A stretch of 37,121 bases of DNA from contig MHBL01000292.1 in assembly GCA_001803235.1 (NCBI GenBank), positions 1 to 37,121 of the forward strand, in the 5' to 3' direction. Shown here piece after piece: positions 8,544 through 16,153 of this stretch. Each line of letters starts with the position of its first letter. The first letter of the stretch is position 1. Made by a program: the position numbers and the translations under genes. This DNA is from Lentisphaerae bacterium RIFOXYA12_64_32. GTDB taxonomy: Bacteria > Verrucomicrobiota > Lentisphaeria > Oligosphaerales > YB12-FULL-65-16. Under the pieces are notes generated by a model, which saw only the letters and a list, made by a program, of their open reading frames with translations, did not search any database and was not told the origin of the DNA.

Positions 8544-9752
8544 TCAGATCTTCCAGAACTTGTCGATCGGCTTCTGGTAGGCGTTGACTTTGCCGCTGAG
8601 CACGTCGGAAAACTTCACCGGCTTGCCCGCGGTGGCCGACTCGTAGCACGCCTCGCACAGGGCCTTGGCGCGCAACCCGTCCTCGCCGTCCATCTCCGGC
8701 TTGCGCTTGCCGCGGATCGCGTCACAGAAGTCCCAGATCTCGACCCCGAACCCGTCAGTGCAGCCGTAGGGGAACAGCCGTTCCCGTTCCGACTGCGGCA
8801 GTTGCATCAGGTAATCCTGCTGGATCTGCTCGCGCGACACCTGCTTGCCGTCCGGCCGGATCACACTGCCGCCGGCCTGGAAGCAATGGAACGGGAAGCT
8901 GTGGTCCTTCATCATGCCGTCACTGCCGAAATAGTTGCCCGCGGAGACCGACTCGCCGGGGAAGCAACGCGAGTAGGTCCACGTCGCGTACAGTCCGCTC
9001 TTGAACTGGATCACGGCGTGCCAGGCGTCCTCGACATCCGCCTGCGCCTTGCCGATGATCGGGACGTCCTCGACCATGCGGTTGTCGTGCGCCCGCAGGA
9101 TGCAACTGACGGTGTCGACCTCGCCGAACAAGTGCAGCATCATGTCGGTGAAATGCGCCCCGCTGTCCATGATCATGCCGCCGCCAACCAGGTTCTTGAT
9201 GACACGCCACTTGAACGCGTAGTTGGTGATGTCGAACGGCTGGTTGTTCGTGAACTGCACGTGCACCGCGCGCAGGTCGCCGATCATCTTCTTTTCCATC
9301 AGCGCCCACTTGCAGGCGCGCGCACCCAAGTAGCGCCGGACGTTTTCCGCCGCGGCCAGAACGCGCTTCTTCTTCTTCGCCGCCTCGATAATCTTCCGCG
9401 ACGCCGCCACCGAGATGCCGACCGGCTTCTCGCACATCACGTGCAGGCCGCCTTCGAGCAACTCGATCGAAGCAGAGTGGTGGAAGCAGTGCGGCAAGCA
9501 CACGTCGGCAGCGTCCGCAATCCCCGCCTTGACCAGCGCCGCGACCGACGTGAACACCTGCGGCTCCTTGCCGCCCTGGATGTCCTTCAACTCCCCGGCG
9601 CGCTTGCGCGCGTTCGCCTCGTTCGTGTCACAACAGGCGACATACGAAAACTCTCGGCAACCGCGGTTGACCAGGTCTTTGTACCCGTTCAGGTGCGCAC
9701 CCGAAATGCCGCCGCAACCGACCAATGCCAGACTGATCTTGTCCGTACTCAT
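8544..9752 (-). CDS. Gfo/Idh/MocA-family NAD(P)-dependent oxidoreductase (402 aa)
   Basis: Predicted cytoplasmic sugar or cyclitol dehydrogenase. The N-terminal Rossmann domain has the dinucleotide loop VGCGGISGAH (11-20) and the CEKP motif (107-110) whose lysine is catalytic in the family. The C-terminal domain carries MDSGAHFTD with Asp196 and His200, the usual acid/base positions. RBS TAAGGAGAT lies 8 bases before the ATG. It is the last gene of a run that also holds a TIM-barrel isomerase (138 bp upstream) and an AraC regulator, which suggests joint use on one sugar. The substrate cannot be read from sequence. Confidence 0.9.
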   Translation of the reverse strand: MSTDKISLALVGCGGISGAHLNGYKDLVNRGCREFSYVACCDTNEANARKRAGELKDIQGGKEPQVFTSVAALVKAGIADAADVCLPHCFHHSASIELLEGGLHVMCEKPVGISVAASRKIIEAAKKKKRVLAAAENVRRYLGARACKWALMEKKMIGDLRAVHVQFTNNQPFDITNYAFKWRVIKNLVGGGMIMDSGAHFTDMMLHLFGEVDTVSCILRAHDNRMVEDVPIIGKAQADVEDAWHAVIQFKSGLYATWTYSRCFPGESVSAGNYFGSDGMMKDHSFPFHCFQAGGSVIRPDGKQVSREQIQQDYLMQLPQSERERLFPYGCTDGFGVEIWDFCDAIRGKRKPEMDGEDGLRAKALCEACYESATAGKPVKFSDVLSGKVNAYQKPIDKFWKI

Positions 9753-9777
9753 TTCCGAATCTCCTTACCATGACGTA

Positions 9778-9836
9778 ACGCGGGCGGCCCCCCGCCCGCT
9801 AGGTCCGCCCGGAGGGCCGGGCGGTGTACTGCCGGC
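9778..9836. repeat. Two adjacent GC-rich hairpins between isomerase and oxidoreductase genes
   Basis: GCGGGCGG-CCCC-CCGCCCGC and CCGCCCGG-AGG-GCCGGGCGG follow each other in the 138-bp gap. In an mRNA running from 10634 to 8544 they could stabilise or separate the two messages. No U-run is present, so they are unlikely to be efficient terminators. Confidence 0.5.
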
Positions 9837-9890
9837 ACGCATTTGGGCCGCCAGCGGCAAATCGACTCCTGTTACACAAGTCGCACTTTC

Positions 9891-10634
9891 TCAGCACTTG
9901 ACCCCGCGCACCGCGACCACGCAGTCCGTGAGCGCCGGGACCGGGTTGCTCACCTCGCCTTCGTACTCGAGAATCAGGTTGCCGCTGAAGTTGATCTTCT
10001 TCATGGCCGCGAAGAGTTTCGGCAGGTCGAGGTTCCCGGTTCCCACCACCACGTCCTGGTGCTTGCCGGCACGGTCAAAGATGAAATCCTTCACATGCAC
10101 GCCGTACAGGCGGCTGCCGAACTTCTCGACCATGGCGACCGGGTCCTCGTGCGAATGCAGGGCCCAGGCGGTGTCGAGCATCAGCCCGACGCGCGGGCTG
10201 GTCTGCTTGAACACATAGTTCAGCATTTCCGCTGCACCGAGCCAGTGCCGCCCGCCGTGGTTGTGGATGGCCAGGTTGATGTTGTACTCGTCGGCGAGTT
10301 TCTCGGCGACACGGTAGCAGTTCGGCACCGTGTCGAGTGCGAACGTCGCACTGATCGTGGTCGCCCCGGCGCGCTTCGCGAACTCGAACCACTTGCGCTC
10401 CACGTCCGCCTTGCCGCTGAAGCCTTGCACCCCGATGCTGCAGATCTTCACGCCCGCCTTGCGGTACAGGTCAATGACCTCGTCGAACTTCGCATCGTTC
10501 GCGAAATCGACGTGCACCCCGCACAACTCGATGCGCGACAACCCGATGGCCTTGACCTTCTCGATCACCTCGGGGTTGGCCTTGAAACCCCGGAAGCAAT
10601 AACTCTGCACTGCCAGTTCCTTACCGAAATCCAT
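9891..10634 (-). CDS. Xylose-isomerase-like TIM-barrel sugar isomerase/epimerase (247 aa)
   Basis: AP-endonuclease-2/xylose-isomerase fold. Candidate metal ligands appear at the expected strand ends: Glu in RIELCGVH, the histidines in AIHNHGG, Asp in LMLDTAW, His in YGVHVKDF and Glu in LILEYEG. Such proteins isomerise or epimerise keto-sugars, or decarboxylate or dehydrate related acids. The start is the ATG at 10634 with AATGGAGGAG 6 bases upstream; the frame further upstream lies in repeat B. It is followed by a Gfo/Idh/MocA gene, a pairing common in inositol-type and 3-keto-sugar catabolism. The reaction here is unassigned. Confidence 0.85.
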   Translation of the reverse strand: MDFGKELAVQSYCFRGFKANPEVIEKVKAIGLSRIELCGVHVDFANDAKFDEVIDLYRKAGVKICSIGVQGFSGKADVERKWFEFAKRAGATTISATFALDTVPNCYRVAEKLADEYNINLAIHNHGGRHWLGAAEMLNYVFKQTSPRVGLMLDTAWALHSHEDPVAMVEKFGSRLYGVHVKDFIFDRAGKHQDVVVGTGNLDLPKLFAAMKKINFSGNLILEYEGEVSNPVPALTDCVVAVRGVKC

Positions 10635-10698
10635 GGTCGCTCCTCCATTTTCTTCGATGCGGCGCCCGACGTACACGCCAAGTCGCCTATACCCCTTG

Positions 10699-10727
10699 AA
10701 TATACCTGCATCGCCGCATCGCGTCCC
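10699..10727 (-). promoter_or_regulatory. Candidate activator-dependent promoter of the isomerase-oxidoreductase pair
   Basis: On the minus strand a TATATT box (10704-10699) lies 65 bp before the start codon. It has no recognisable -35 hexamer at the right distance. Two direct GCGATGC words (10722-10716 and 10714-10708) lie immediately upstream, where an AraC-type activator could sit. The AraC gene is the next gene upstream. This is a weak call. Confidence 0.3.
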
Positions 10728-10769
10728 ATGGCGAAAGATGCAAATGCCTTGACAAATCCTGCAATGGTC

Positions 10770-10937
10770 GACCGGACAGCGGCTCGGCGCGTCCCGCGCC
10801 GAAGCGGGGTTGACCGGACAGTGGCTCGGCGCGTCCCGCGCCGAAGCGGGGTGCCTCGGGCCGGTCTCCGGCCGAGGATCTCGGGCCGGGACGGCCCCGA
10901 GCACCCTGCCACGGTCCCGAAGGTCCCGCGCCACTGC
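10770..10937. repeat. Repeat B (copy 2) with 42-bp internal duplication
   Basis: The GGCTCGGCGCGTCCCGCG module is present twice with a 42-bp period (starting 10770 and 10812). Then come the CTCGGGCCGGTCTCCGGCC and CTCGGGCCGGGACGGCC hairpin modules and the GGTCCCGCGCCACTGCC end. It fills most of the 310-bp gap between the AraC stop and the isomerase start. Confidence 0.8.
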
Positions 10938-10944
10938 CCGCGCG

Positions 10945-11835
10945 TCACCCGTTTGCGCGGCGGTGCTGCTGACGGAACACCGATGGGGCGCTGCCCTGCA
11001 GGCGCCGGAAGGTGCGCGAGAAATGCGTCGGGTCCTCGAAGCCCAGCACGGTCCCCACTTCCTTGACGGACAGGACCGTGTCGCGCAGCAGCGTCTCGGC
11101 CCGTTCCATCTTGTACTTGAGGAAGGCGCGGGCGGGAGACTCTCCGAGCATGCTCGTGCACCGGTGCGCCAGGGAGCTCTCGCTCATGCCCAGCCGCACG
11201 GCCATTTCCGCGACACTCATCTGTCGCCCCGCGTGGGCACGGAACAGTCGCCGCAACTGCTGGGGGAACGCCTGCTGAAACGACAAGTCCCGGAACTGCG
11301 TGCACAGAACCGCCCGTGGCAGCCCGCGCACCAGGTGCCAGAAGAATTCCAGCAGCAGTGCGTCCTGAACGTGCGCCGAGAACTCGTCCGGCGGGTTCGC
11401 TTCGCGCTGGATACGCCGCACCAGCGGCCAGAAGACGCGCCGGTCCACCCGCAGCCGCTGCATCTCCGGCCGCACGCCGTCCGCAAACAGGGAGGGCATG
11501 ACCACCGGCCCCTGCCCCTCGTCGTCGAAACGGAAGGTGACTCCGAAATACCGCAGCGGCGGCTCGCAGTAGTCTTCGTGCCAATCGCCCGGCTTGACCA
11601 CGACGATCTCATCCGCGCCCAGGACCAGTTCGACGTCGTTGAGCTTGCACACGTAGGTGCCGCGATCGACCAGGATGACCTCGTAGCCGCTGTGCCGATG
11701 CGGATAGAAGACGTACTTGCCGCGGGTGTCGACAATGCCCAGGCCGGTAAAGACCGGATACAACAGACCCAGCCCGCGCGCGCCGGGCGCACGCGCCACG
11801 TTCTGAACCCGCAGGTTGGCACGATTGGCGTCCAT
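10945..11835 (-). CDS. AraC/XylS-family transcriptional regulator (296 aa)
   Basis: Residues about 30-110 form a cupin-like sensor (YPHRHSGYEVILVDRG, then VKPGDWHEDY). The C-terminal hundred residues hold two helix-turn-helix motifs: MSVAEMAVRLGMSESSLAHR and the diagnostic VKEVGTVLGFEDPTHFSRTF. The domain order is that of rhamnose/arabinose-type activators, which bind a sugar and activate transcription. It lies upstream of, and on the same strand as, the TIM-barrel and oxidoreductase genes at 9891-9752, its likely targets. A good promoter sits so close to the ATG that the message may be leaderless. Confidence 0.9.
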   Translation of the reverse strand: MDANRANLRVQNVARAPGARGLGLLYPVFTGLGIVDTRGKYVFYPHRHSGYEVILVDRGTYVCKLNDVELVLGADEIVVVKPGDWHEDYCEPPLRYFGVTFRFDDEGQGPVVMPSLFADGVRPEMQRLRVDRRVFWPLVRRIQREANPPDEFSAHVQDALLLEFFWHLVRGLPRAVLCTQFRDLSFQQAFPQQLRRLFRAHAGRQMSVAEMAVRLGMSESSLAHRCTSMLGESPARAFLKYKMERAETLLRDTVLSVKEVGTVLGFEDPTHFSRTFRRLQGSAPSVFRQQHRRANG

Positions 11836-11843
11836 GCCCTACC

Positions 11844-11871
11844 AGCATAGCCGAGCGAGTCCATCCGTCAA
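11844..11871 (-). promoter_or_regulatory. Sigma-70-like promoter of the AraC gene, possibly leaderless
   Basis: TTGACG (11871-11866), 16-bp spacer, TATGCT (11849-11844). Transcription would begin about 7 bases on, at or within two bases of the ATG (11835). Only GGTAGGG directly abuts the ATG as a possible ribosome site. Confidence 0.5.
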
Positions 11872-11896
11872 GGGCGCTGGGATGCTACTGATCGCG

Positions 11897-12015
11897 CAGT
11901 GGCTCGGCGCGTCCCGCGCCGAAGCGGGGTGCCTCGGGCCGGTCTCCGGCCGAGGATCTCGGGCCGGGACGGCCCCGAGCACCCTACCACGGTCCCGGAG
12001 GTCCCGCGCCACTGC
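11897..12015. repeat. Repeat B (copy 3)
   Basis: Nearly identical to the second half of copy 2 (10815-10937), same orientation, three or four differences, without the duplicated first module. It lies between the AraC start and the stop of the next oxidoreductase gene. Confidence 0.85.
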
Positions 12016-12046
12016 CGCCCCGCGTGTTGTCTGCCGAGCGGCCGGC

Positions 12047-13150
12047 TCACTCGTCGAGGATGCCCTCGCGCAACCCGACCGGCAGCGGCGCCGGCTGTGC
12101 GCAGGTGCTCTTCACCTTGACCCTCTTCCCCTCGCGTCCGGCATCCAGGATCGCGTGCATGACGTCGAGCACGTGGCAGGCGAGTTCGCCGCTGGCGCGG
12201 TGCGCGCGGCCGGAGCGCAGTCCGTACGCGAGGTCCGCAATGCCCAGGCTCCGGAACTGCTCACGGTAGGCGTGCGACAGCGGCACTTCGGCAAACGCCT
12301 CCTGCGCCCGCGCGAATAACACCGGACCGCCGAACGTGTTCGGGTCCGGCACCCCGAGCGTGCCGTCACTGCCGTAGACCTCGATGCGCGGCAGGTTCGT
12401 GCGCCAGCAGTCGAAGCTCATGACCATGTTGCCGATGGCGCCGCTCGCGAACTCCAAGACAGCGACAATGTGCGTCGGGGTCTCAACCTTGATGCGCTGC
12501 CCGTACTTCGGCTTGCTGGTGACGATGCGCTCCGAAAATGACGCGCGCGTCATGCCCGTCACCGCGCGGACCGGCCCGAGCAGGTTCACCATCGCGGTCA
12601 GATAGTACGGTCCCATGTCGAACAGCGGCCCGCCGCCCGGCTTGTAGAAAAACTCCGGATCCGGGTGCCCGCGCTCCGGACCGCGACTCAGCATGAACGC
12701 CGTGGCCCCGACCGGCGTGCCGATCCAGCCGTCGTCCACGAGCTTACGGCAGGTCTGCAGGCCGGCGCCGAGGAAGGTGTCCGGCGCGCACCCGACCCGG
12801 AGCTTGCGCGCCTTGGCGAGCTTGAGCAGCTTCGCGCCCTGCTCGCGCGTGACCGACAGCGGCTTCTCGTTGTAGGCATTCTTGCCGGCCAGCAACGCCT
12901 TCTCCGCCACCGGAAAGTGCGCCGCGGGAATCGTGAGGTTGACCACGATCTCGATCTCCGGGTCCGCAATCAGTTCTTCGACCGCGCAGGCCCGCGGCAC
13001 GTTCAACTCCTTGGCCTTGGCCTCGGCACGCGCCATGTCCAGGTCCGCACACGCGACCAGCTTCAGAATGTCGAACTTCTGACAGCCCTGGATGTACAAA
13101 CCGCTGATGTTGCCGCACCCGACAATACCGACACGAACTGGATCTGACAT
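12047..13150 (-). CDS. Gfo/Idh/MocA-family oxidoreductase (367 aa)
   Basis: Rossmann loop IVGCGNISGLY at residues 9-19, NEKP catalytic-lysine motif at 94-97, and a GGGPLFDMGPYYL segment in the C-terminal domain at the substrate site. The start is the ATG at 13150, with CGGAGGCA 4-5 bases upstream; an in-frame upstream ATG at 13195 has no ribosome site. It lies between the AraC and DeoR genes on the minus strand, 119 bp after deoR, and could be transcribed with deoR. It is only distantly similar to the oxidoreductase at 8544-9752. The CEKP cysteine is replaced by Asn, as in some family members. Substrate unknown. Confidence 0.9.
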   Translation of the reverse strand: MSDPVRVGIVGCGNISGLYIQGCQKFDILKLVACADLDMARAEAKAKELNVPRACAVEELIADPEIEIVVNLTIPAAHFPVAEKALLAGKNAYNEKPLSVTREQGAKLLKLAKARKLRVGCAPDTFLGAGLQTCRKLVDDGWIGTPVGATAFMLSRGPERGHPDPEFFYKPGGGPLFDMGPYYLTAMVNLLGPVRAVTGMTRASFSERIVTSKPKYGQRIKVETPTHIVAVLEFASGAIGNMVMSFDCWRTNLPRIEVYGSDGTLGVPDPNTFGGPVLFARAQEAFAEVPLSHAYREQFRSLGIADLAYGLRSGRAHRASGELACHVLDVMHAILDAGREGKRVKVKSTCAQPAPLPVGLREGILDE

Positions 13151-13205
13151 GGTTGCCTCCGTTGGGATAAGGTTCAGAGGTTCAAAACGCATCACGTATC
13201 ACGCA

Positions 13206-13262
13206 ACACTCCCCCCCCACTCACTCACTCACTCACCCACTCACGATCTTCGTCCCCCCACT
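13206..13262. repeat. Simple CACT-rich repeat after the DeoR stop codon
   Basis: Runs of CCACTCACTCACTCACTC and related words, immediately downstream of a minus-strand stop codon. A very similar low-complexity tract lies at 35816-35877, also directly after a minus-strand gene. Confidence 0.7.
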
Positions 13263-13269
13263 CCGCCCC

Positions 13270-14094
13270 TCACGTCGCCACCACCACCTGTACGCCCGCG
13301 GCGCGGAATGCGTCCAGCACGTCCGGAGCCGCGTCGGCGTCCGTGATCAGGGTCGAAATGCGCTGTGCCGCAGCCACGTGGTACAGCGCGACCCGGTCCA
13401 ACTTCGAGTGATCGGCCACCACGATGACTTCGCGCGCGGCCTGGATCATCGCTTTCTTCGCCTGCGCAATCTCCGGCGTCGGGCAACTCAGCCCTTCCCC
13501 CGGCGACACGGCGTCCGCGCCCAGGATCGCCTTGTCCGCGCGAAGTTGCAGGATCTGTTGTGCTGTGACAGCCCCCGTCGCGGTGCCGCTGGCGGCATGC
13601 CACTGACCGCCAAGCACCAGCAGCGTCACATCGCCGCGACCGGCCAGCACCTGCACGACATCCAGCGAATTGCTGACCACCGTGACATCCTGCGCCTGGA
13701 GATGCCGCGCCACGTGGTACGTGGTGACGCCGCCATCCATCATCAGCGTGTCGCCGGACTGCACCAACGCTGCCGCGGCACGCCCAATCCGCTCCTTCTC
13801 CGCAGCGTGAACGCCGCGACTCTCGACCAACGTGGAAGCCACCGCGACCTGCAACGCCGGCACCGCACCACCACGCGTCCGCGTCAGCAATCCACGCTTC
13901 TGCATCTGCGCCAGATCGCGCCGCGCCGTCGCCAGCGAGATGCCGAACCGGCACGCGATGTCCGCAACCTTCGCATCGCCTTGGGCATCCACCAGTTCGA
14001 CGATCTGTTCCCAACGCTCCGGAATGATCGGACGCCGCGTCCGCGTCTGAACGGCGTGCGTCGCGAAACGGGTTCGATTGGCCTTAGCAATCAT
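13270..14094 (-). CDS. DeoR-family transcriptional repressor (274 aa)
   Basis: N-terminal winged helix (about residues 25-80) with the family pattern KVADIACRFGISLATARRDL then GLLTRTRGGAV. The C-terminal DeoR sensor domain contains MMDGGVTTYHVARHL, VVSNS, LLVLGG, ADKAILGADAVSPGEGL and VVADHSKL. These proteins sense phosphorylated sugars and usually repress a neighbouring catabolic operon. The start chosen is the ATG at 14094. It diverges from the isomerase-kinase-aldolase-RLP operon, which is its likely target. Two palindromes flank the shared promoter region; one overlaps this start codon, suggesting autoregulation. Confidence 0.92.
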   Translation of the reverse strand: MIAKANRTRFATHAVQTRTRRPIIPERWEQIVELVDAQGDAKVADIACRFGISLATARRDLAQMQKRGLLTRTRGGAVPALQVAVASTLVESRGVHAAEKERIGRAAAALVQSGDTLMMDGGVTTYHVARHLQAQDVTVVSNSLDVVQVLAGRGDVTLLVLGGQWHAASGTATGAVTAQQILQLRADKAILGADAVSPGEGLSCPTPEIAQAKKAMIQAAREVIVVADHSKLDRVALYHVAAAQRISTLITDADAAPDVLDAFRAAGVQVVVAT

Positions 14095-14101
14095 TTTATG
14101 A
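14091..14101. promoter_or_regulatory. Candidate DeoR operator O1
   Basis: Palindrome TCATTTTATGA, nearly identical to O2 (TCATTAAATGA, 14164-14174). It overlaps the DeoR start codon. The centre-to-centre distance to O2 is 73 bp, about seven helical turns, which would suit a looped or tetrameric repressor. Confidence 0.5.
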
Positions 14102-14115
14102 TCGTTTTGACTAAC

Positions 14116-14143
14116 TTGACATCTCACAAGAGCGTAGTATGTT
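14116..14143 (+). promoter_or_regulatory. Promoter of the isomerase-kinase-aldolase-RLP operon
   Basis: TTGACA (14116-14121), 16-bp spacer, TATGTT (14138-14143). Transcription would start near 14150, about 90 bases before the GTG start at 14242. Confidence 0.65.
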
Positions 14144-14153
14144 CTAGTCATAC

Positions 14154-14181
14154 ACAATATCGCTCATTAAATGATTGTCAA
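14154..14181 (-). promoter_or_regulatory. Promoter of the DeoR gene, facing the operon promoter
   Basis: On the minus strand TTGACA (14181-14176), 16-bp spacer, TATTGT (14159-14154). The two transcripts would run towards and past each other, since both -10 boxes lie within 20 bp. An extra inverted repeat GTATG-N7-CATAC (14137-14153) sits between them. Confidence 0.6.
14164..14174. promoter_or_regulatory. Candidate DeoR operator O2
   Basis: Perfect-arm palindrome TCATT-A-AATGA located between the two -35 elements and the start of the operon leader. Its partner is O1 at 14091-14101. Confidence 0.5.
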
Positions 14182-14241
14182 GCCCCGTACGTCATAACGA
14201 TCGCCCGGGGAATCCGCAATCCAACGAGGAGGGACCGAATC

Positions 14242-15024
14242 GTGAAGCTCCGCATTTCCGCGCATCTGTGTGGTTGGCCGAAGGACGTGGTTGCAGACCC
14301 GCGCAAGGTCATGGAGATCGTCCGCGACGCCGGGTATGAAGGCGTCGAGGGCTTTGGCGTAAAGAGCGCCGAAGAACTGCTCGAACTGGGTGCGCTGGCG
14401 GGCGAGTACGGGCTGCACCTGGTGAACGTCAGCGCCCCCGATCCGCTGCTGAAGGCCAAGGTCAACGCGACGCTGGGCAACGGCGCAGCCGAGGTGCCGG
14501 CGGTGTGGAAGAAGGACGGCAAGGACCCGTCGGACGCGGAACTGGACCAGATCGCCGTGACGATGGGCGCGCACATCCAGACGTTCAACAAGTACGGGGT
14601 CAAGCCTTTCCACCACATTCACGTGAACACGCTTCTGGAGACGGTTGACGACTGCGCGCGGGCGCTGAAGAAGATCCCCGGCCTGTGGCTGCTGTACGAC
14701 ACCGGCCACCTGCTCGCGGCGAACTGCAAGCCCCTGGATGTGCTGAAGCGCTGGCCAGGCCAGATCGCGCACGTGCACCTGAAGAACTTCTGGACGCAAG
14801 ACCCGGCGGCAGGCTGGAACCGACGCAAGCCCGACTTCTGGAAGACGAGCCGCTTCTGCGACCTGGCCGAGGGCAATACCGGGTTGGACGTGAAAGCCGT
14901 CCTCGACGGTCTGGTGGCGATCAAGTTTGACGGTTGGGTGGCGGTCGAAGAGGATCACCCGAAGCGCGACATCGCCGCCGTGGTCCGCGACAACCGCGCC
15001 TTCCTCAAGAGCCTGGGGTATTGA
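14242..15024 (+). CDS. Xylose-isomerase-like TIM-barrel isomerase/epimerase (260 aa), first gene of the RLP operon
   Basis: Starts at the GTG at 14242, with GAGGAGGGA seven bases upstream; longer in-frame starts run into the divergent deoR gene. The fold is the AP-endonuclease-2/xylose-isomerase barrel. Visible strand-end ligands are Glu in GYEGVEGFG, His in HHIHVNT, Asp in LLYDTGHL, His in IAHVHLKNF and Glu in VAVEEDH. Similar proteins include inosose dehydratase (IolE) and various keto-sugar or keto-acid isomerases and decarboxylases. As the first gene after the DeoR-controlled promoter, it probably acts early in the pathway, before the kinase. The exact reaction is not assignable. Confidence 0.88.
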   Translation: MKLRISAHLCGWPKDVVADPRKVMEIVRDAGYEGVEGFGVKSAEELLELGALAGEYGLHLVNVSAPDPLLKAKVNATLGNGAAEVPAVWKKDGKDPSDAELDQIAVTMGAHIQTFNKYGVKPFHHIHVNTLLETVDDCARALKKIPGLWLLYDTGHLLAANCKPLDVLKRWPGQIAHVHLKNFWTQDPAAGWNRRKPDFWKTSRFCDLAEGNTGLDVKAVLDGLVAIKFDGWVAVEEDHPKRDIAAVVRDNRAFLKSLGY

Positions 15025-15071
15025 GGCCGAGAGAAGGCGGGACTGATGGGCGGGAGCGCACGCTTTCGGTG

Positions 15072-15110
15072 ACGTAGAGCAAGGCTCCAGCCTTGCGGTG
15101 AGGTTTGGAC
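15072..15110. repeat. Repeat E (copy 3) hairpin within the operon
   Basis: GTAGAGCAAGGCTCCAGCC, including the perfect stem GCAAGGCT-CC-AGCCTTGC at 15079-15096. It lies in the 130-bp gap between the isomerase and kinase genes, where it could affect relative expression. The same word occurs at 2447-2470. Confidence 0.65.
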
Positions 15111-15154
15111 ATTGCGGAGAACCGGGGTTCCACAGGGGTTCCGTCGTTCTGCAC

Positions 15155-16111
15155 ATGAAACGCAAGACCGTCAACTGCTTCGGGGTTTTGGTGGTCGACG
15201 CGCTCAGTCGGCCCCTGCCCCACTACCCGGTCCTGGGCAAAGTGACGCAGGTCATCACCGACTCGCTGGAGTTCATGCCCGGCGGCGGCGCGGCCAACAC
15301 CAGTACGGCGCTGGCGCAGTTGGGCGTGCCGGTCCGTGTGTTTTCGAAAGTCGGCGACGACCTGACCGGCGCGTTCGTTCGCCAGCGGTTGCGCAGTATC
15401 GGTGTAGATGTGTCCGGGATCTGCGTCTCAAAGAAGGACCGGACCCCGTTCACGTACGTCGGGATTCATCCGAACGGCGAGCGCACGTTCATCCACACGC
15501 CCGGGGCCAACCGCACCTTCACGCTCAGGAATCTGGATCGCAACGCACTGTTGCAGGCGGACTTCCTGCTTTACCAGGATCTGTGGGTGCTGCCCGGTAT
15601 CGACGGTGAACCGGGCGCCGCACTCCTGGCCGACGCACGGAAGCGCGGGGTCGTCACGCTGCTCGACGAGTGCTGGGGACTCGGCCCGAACCGCGAGACC
15701 TGGGAGATGATGGTCCCGCACGCCGACGTGGTACTGCCGAGTTTCGACGACATGCGCGCCATCTATCCCGGCCTGAACGCCAAGCAGATCGTGCGGCGCC
15801 TCCACGGGCTCGGCGCCGGCACCGTGGTGCTGAAGATGGGTGCCAAAGGCTGCCTGGTCTCGGCTGGCGGCACGCAGACACAGGTTCCGTCATGCGCCAC
15901 CGCGGTCGTGGACACGACCGGCGCCGGTGATTGTTTCGACGCCGGCTTCATCGCCGGCCTGACGCACGGCCTGGCGCCGGTGCAGGCGGCGCGCGTCGCC
16001 AGCAGCACCGCCGCCGCCTGCCTGCGTCACGTCGGCGGCGCCGTCGGCATTCCGCGCTACGCCATGGTCACGAACGCCAAACAACGAAGGGGGTCCGGGG
16101 GAAGTCAATGA
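15155..16111 (+). CDS. PfkB-family carbohydrate kinase (318 aa)
   Basis: Ribokinase-fold kinase that transfers phosphate from ATP to a sugar or sugar-acid hydroxyl. Signature 1 is MPGGGAANTSTALAQLG at residues 41-57; signature 2 is DTTGAGDCFDAGF at 253-265, with the catalytic base at Asp259. The length is typical. The ATG at 15155 was chosen because the protein starts there in homologous frames (short lead, then NCFGVLVVD); the ribosome site is poor (AGGGG 15 bases away). It lies 42 bp before the aldolase gene. Kinase followed by class II aldolase mirrors IolC-IolJ and tagatose-type pathways, implying that the phosphorylated product is later cleaved. Confidence 0.92.
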   Translation: MKRKTVNCFGVLVVDALSRPLPHYPVLGKVTQVITDSLEFMPGGGAANTSTALAQLGVPVRVFSKVGDDLTGAFVRQRLRSIGVDVSGICVSKKDRTPFTYVGIHPNGERTFIHTPGANRTFTLRNLDRNALLQADFLLYQDLWVLPGIDGEPGAALLADARKRGVVTLLDECWGLGPNRETWEMMVPHADVVLPSFDDMRAIYPGLNAKQIVRRLHGLGAGTVVLKMGAKGCLVSAGGTQTQVPSCATAVVDTTGAGDCFDAGFIAGLTHGLAPVQAARVASSTAAACLRHVGGAVGIPRYAMVTNAKQRRGSGGSQ

Positions 16112-16153
16112 CGTCCCCCGGCCGCCGGAGGCATCTGGAACGGAGGCAGGTAC

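Noticed and set aside
13378..14241. A longer N-terminus for the first gene of the RLP operon
   Set aside because: The open frame extends back through the divergent DeoR gene and the promoters; the GTG at 14242 has a strong ribosome site and starts the TIM barrel correctly.
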